Assembly: GCF_000024025.1 (NCBI RefSeq)
Contig: NC_013131.1
Location: 2,976,001 to 3,040,000, forward strand
Direction: 5' to 3'
DNA length: 64,000 nt
Source: Catenulispora acidiphila DSM 44928
Lineage (GTDB): Bacteria; Actinomycetota; Actinomycetes; Streptomycetales; Catenulisporaceae
Shown: piece after piece, positions 61,366 to 64,000 of the stretch
How the letters are laid out: each line of letters begins with the position of its first letter
Numbering within the stretch: position 1 is the stretch's first letter
Program-made: the position numbers and the translations under genes
Notes under the pieces: generated by a model
Database searches by the model: none
What the model was told of the DNA's origin: nothing
Seen by the model: only the letters and a program-made list of their open reading frames with translations

Positions 61366-61830
61366 TCAGTCGCCGACTCGCTTCCGAAGCGCTTCTCCGA
61401 GCGCGTCCATGTCATGGTCGAATCCGGCTGCCCATCTGCTGCTGCCGGCGACCGGGGCGAGTAATCCGCGCCACGTCAGGGTCTGCAGCACCCGCGTCGT
61501 GCCGTCGCCGCCGTCGGTCAGGTCGAAGCTGTGCTCCCAGGACAACAGCCATGGCGCCATGCACCGTCCGACCCATCGCGCCTCGTAGCCGGGGTGCGCG
61601 ACGGTCACCGTCGACCGAAGCGCGATGAAGCGCCGCTGGCTCGCGGACAGTCGCAGGACCACAATTGCTCCGGCGCGGAGCATCCCTGCTGTGGATTCGG
61701 TCGGCCTGTCGGGTCGGAGGTGATCGTTCCAGTCCGCGTAGGATCGCGTGTCAGCCAGTACGGACCAGATGCGGTCCGGCGGCGCCTCGATGTCCAGGGC
61801 CACCGCCGTTGTACGTCCGACCGATTTCAT
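61366..61830 (-). CDS. SRPBCC (START-like) family protein
   Basis: 154 aa. VALDIEAPPDRIWSVLADTRSYADWNDHLRPD is the standard SRPBCC N-terminus, followed by the beta grip (YEARWVGRCMAPWLLSWEHSFDLTDGGDGTTRVLQTLTWRG) and a long C-terminal helix (FDHDMDALGEALRKRVGD). The fold binds hydrophobic ligands; function is unknown. It ends beside the repeat region and is preceded by the beta-galactosidase gene on the same strand. Confidence 0.85.
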   Translation of the reverse strand: MKSVGRTTAVALDIEAPPDRIWSVLADTRSYADWNDHLRPDRPTESTAGMLRAGAIVVLRLSASQRRFIALRSTVTVAHPGYEARWVGRCMAPWLLSWEHSFDLTDGGDGTTRVLQTLTWRGLLAPVAGSSRWAAGFDHDMDALGEALRKRVGD

Positions 61831-61919
61831 GCGCGGCCTCCCAGTCAGTCGGCCGATCGGGGTTCCGGTTCAGCCCTCTGACTTGTAAGACGCCGTTTGG
61901 CGGGGTCCAGGTCTCGCGC

Positions 61920-64000
61920 TCAGGTCGAGAGTGTCCAGACGACGCTGTCGGTGTGTGTGGCGCCGGCTATGGAGGCTGTGACGGCGACGGTGTTGGTTCC
62001 CGGGCGCAGGGTTACGCCGGTCCACTTGAAGATGTGGTCGGTGCTGGTGAGGGTGCCCAGGGAGGTGCCGTTGAGGGTGGCGGTGACTTGGGCGGCGTTG
62101 GAGTAGACCTTGATTTCGGTGGCGGCGTCGGTGCGCGTGGTCCAGCGGCGGCTGGTGATGTACAGGGTCGGGGTGGTGGCCCAGTTGGCCTTGTACCAGT
62201 AGAAGGCGTCCTTGCGGGTCGCGCGGTCGCGGGTGACCAGGCCCTTGTCGTTGATGCCGGGTTGGCTGCCCTCGTTGCGGCCGTCGGAGGCGAAGTCGAA
62301 CATGGTCCAGACGAATGTGCCCCAGATGTAGGGTCGCGCGGCGAGTTCCTTCCAGGACGCCTCGTGCAGCAGCGACTGGTACTCCTCCGGGTGGTACTGG
62401 CCTCCGGCGCTCGGCGGTGAGGGATTGAGGGCGTGCTGCGTGGTGTTCGCGCCGGCGCCGTACTCCGAGATGGCGAAGGTGCGGGTCGGCTCGGCCTTGT
62501 GCAGGCTGTCGGCCCAGGGTCCCAGGTCGTTGTAGGAGCCGCCGTACCAGCCGTAGTACTTGTTGAACCCGGTGGTGTTCGCGTGGCTCGTCACCTTCGC
62601 GTCGTTCCCGAGATTGTTGGCGTACGTGCTGATGCGGTCCGGGTCCTCGGCGGCGACGAGCGCGGCCAGGTTCGCCAGCAGGGTGTTGGTCGGGGTGTCG
62701 TCGCTTCCTTGCTCGTTGCCGATGCTCCAGAAGGCGATCGAGGGATGGTTGTAGTTCTGCCGGATCAGCTCGCGCAATTGGTTCTCCGTGCTCGCGGTGA
62801 ACGCCGCCGAGTTCGTGGTCGCGTTGACCAGCGGGATCTCCGCCCACACCACCACGCCGGCGGCGTCGGCGAGGTTGTAGTCCTTCTGATCGTGCTGGTA
62901 GTGCGCCAGCCGTACCGCGGTCGCGCCGAGTTCCGCGATGAGGGCGAAGTCCTGCGTGTGGTCGGCGTCGCTGATCGCCCAGCCCTCGACGGCGCGGTCC
63001 TGGTGCAGGTTGACGCCGTGCAGTCCGAGGTGCGTTCCGTTGAGCGAGAACCCGGTGGCGGCGTCGAGGCTGAAGGTGCGCAGACCCAGCGGCTCGGTGA
63101 CGACGTCCGTCACCGTGCCGGCCGCCGCGTCGTGGACCTCGACGGTCGCACTGTACTGATAAGGGTCTGCCAGGCCGTTCCATCGGCGCGGGTTGGCGAT
63201 GGTCAGCGTCTGCACGACGTCCAGCTCGCTGGCGGCGCCGATCGTCTGCGGCGCACTGCTCCGGTCCGCCACGATCGTCCCGGCGGCGTCGGTGACGACC
63301 GCGCGCACCACCAAGGAACGGCTCGTGCTGTTGTTGTTGAAGACCTTCGCGGTCACGTCGACAGTCGCCGAAGCGGCTGTGACGCTCCGCTGGCGCAGGT
63401 AGATACCGGGCCCGGCGTAGTCGAGCATCCGCATCCCGAGCTTGTCGACCGCGTAGAGGCTGACGTTGCGGTAGATGCCGCCCTGGAACGTGTAGTCCGC
63501 GCTCAGCGGCGCGATGTCAGGGTTCGAAGCATTGGTCACTTTGACAGCCAGCACAGCGTCCTGGCCCGGAGTCAGGGTGTCGGTGGCGCCGAACCGGAAG
63601 CGCGAGTAGCCGCCCTGATGCTGACCGAGGTGGGTCCCGTTGACCCAGACGTCGGCGACCTGGTCGGCGCCGGCGAACTGCAGGAACAGCATCTTGCCCG
63701 CCAGGTTCGCCGGCACCGTGATGTGCCTGCGGTACCAGCCGATCCCCCGATAGTAGTTCCCGCCGCCGTCCGCGCCGTCGACGGCGTTCCAGGTGTGCGG
63801 GGTGGTGACGGCGCCCCATGCGCTGTCGTTGAACCCGGGCGCTTCGGCACCGGTGACATCGCCCTTGTGGAACCTCCATCCCGAGTTGAGGTCGAGCCGG
63901 GTCCGCGGGGCGGGCGGAGTGTAGGTCTGGGTGGCGGCGGGCGCGGCGGAAGCCGTGCCGCCGACGGCGAACGTGGCCAGGACTCCGCCCGCCACGCCGC
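61920..64000 (-). CDS. Secreted GH2 beta-galactosidase-like enzyme, 5' end beyond the window
   Basis: At least 691 aa visible; the frame stays open to the edge. The remaining part of the signal sequence (LATFAVGGTASAAPAATQ) leads to the sugar-binding domain (LNSGWRFHKGDVTGAEAPGFNDSAWGAVTTPHTWN), an Ig-like domain and the GH2 barrel with HPSIAFWSIGNEQG (acid/base Glu) and TFAISEYGAG (nucleophile Glu). A C-terminal domain (WTTRTDAATEIKVYSNAAQVTATLNG) resembles DUF4982/Ig-like modules. It hydrolyses beta-galactosides or related links outside the cell. Exact specificity is unclear. Confidence 0.92.
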   Translation of the reverse strand, partial: GVAGGVLATFAVGGTASAAPAATQTYTPPAPRTRLDLNSGWRFHKGDVTGAEAPGFNDSAWGAVTTPHTWNAVDGADGGGNYYRGIGWYRRHITVPANLAGKMLFLQFAGADQVADVWVNGTHLGQHQGGYSRFRFGATDTLTPGQDAVLAVKVTNASNPDIAPLSADYTFQGGIYRNVSLYAVDKLGMRMLDYAGPGIYLRQRSVTAASATVDVTAKVFNNNSTSRSLVVRAVVTDAAGTIVADRSSAPQTIGAASELDVVQTLTIANPRRWNGLADPYQYSATVEVHDAAAGTVTDVVTEPLGLRTFSLDAATGFSLNGTHLGLHGVNLHQDRAVEGWAISDADHTQDFALIAELGATAVRLAHYQHDQKDYNLADAAGVVVWAEIPLVNATTNSAAFTASTENQLRELIRQNYNHPSIAFWSIGNEQGSDDTPTNTLLANLAALVAAEDPDRISTYANNLGNDAKVTSHANTTGFNKYYGWYGGSYNDLGPWADSLHKAEPTRTFAISEYGAGANTTQHALNPSPPSAGGQYHPEEYQSLLHEASWKELAARPYIWGTFVWTMFDFASDGRNEGSQPGINDKGLVTRDRATRKDAFYWYKANWATTPTLYITSRRWTTRTDAATEIKVYSNAAQVTATLNGTSLGTLTSTDHIFKWTGVTLRPGTNTVAVTASIAGATHTDSVVWTLST

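Overview
The window is very GC-rich, densely coded DNA with GTG/TTG starts, stop-start overlaps (ATGA/GTGA) and many secreted glycosidases, ABC sugar importers, LacI/GntR/ROK regulators, CsbD and Rsb-type stress proteins, a PAS-PP2C phosphatase and an FhaA-like protein. This points to a mycelial soil actinomycete of the Streptomyces/Catenulispora type. The species cannot be fixed from the sequence. No tRNA, rRNA or CRISPR array was seen.

Region 1 (1-8.8 kb) is the downstream end of a polyketide gene cluster. A truncated giant synthase ends in carrier protein, Ala/Pro repeat linker, second carrier-like domain, a DUF2156-like (GNAT-fold) domain, a PLP-dependent lyase and an alpha/beta-hydrolase thioesterase. 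This order matches the DUF-SH-TE terminus that defines the leinamycin family of sulfur-containing polyketides. Five tightly overlapping genes follow: a LnmK-type acyltransferase/decarboxylase, a carrier protein, an HMG-CoA-synthase-like beta-alkylation enzyme, a second carrier protein and a ketosynthase with Ser in place of the active-site Cys. A PIG-L deacetylase converges on the cluster end, followed by a small BGC-associated protein, a C-terminal stub of PabB and a PabC-like enzyme (8.8-11.1 kb).

Region 2 (11.1-20 kb) is a LacI-controlled glycan operon on the minus strand (regulator, binding protein, two permeases, GH31, secreted clan GH-A glycosidase), with two matching operator palindromes. 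A roughly 0.42-kb element with 77-bp imperfect inverted repeats follows (20.09-20.51 kb), abutting an SDR gene. Next come an L-2-hydroxyglutarate oxidase, a structured intergenic RNA candidate with a 15-nt extended Shine-Dalgarno sequence, and a run of small proteins including CsbD (23-24.6 kb).

Region 3 (24.6-37.2 kb) holds a probable amino-sugar unit (SIS-domain protein, GntR/UTRA regulator, ROK repressor, BadF/NagK-type kinase, CUT1 importer) and an amine catabolic cassette (aldehyde dehydrogenase, APC permease, copper amine oxidase). Region 4 (37.2-44 kb) holds galU, a STAS antagonist, an RsbQ/RsbP pair, small helical proteins and a frameshifted parallel beta-helix gene.

Region 5 (44-64 kb) holds a secreted GH18 chitinase-lectin with an upstream DasR-like site, a Cys-rich regulator divergent from folE, an ArsC-like protein, an FAD reductase, gnd-zwf, otsA, a Tat-exported GH18 endoglycosidase, an unknown 445-aa protein, an FhaA-like protein, an orphan amino-acid-type binding protein, a possible clan CD peptidase-like/beta-sandwich gene pair with its own palindrome, a three-copy ~88-bp repeat, an SRPBCC protein and the 3' part of a GH2 beta-galactosidase that runs off the window. 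Perfect hairpins close several convergent gene ends.
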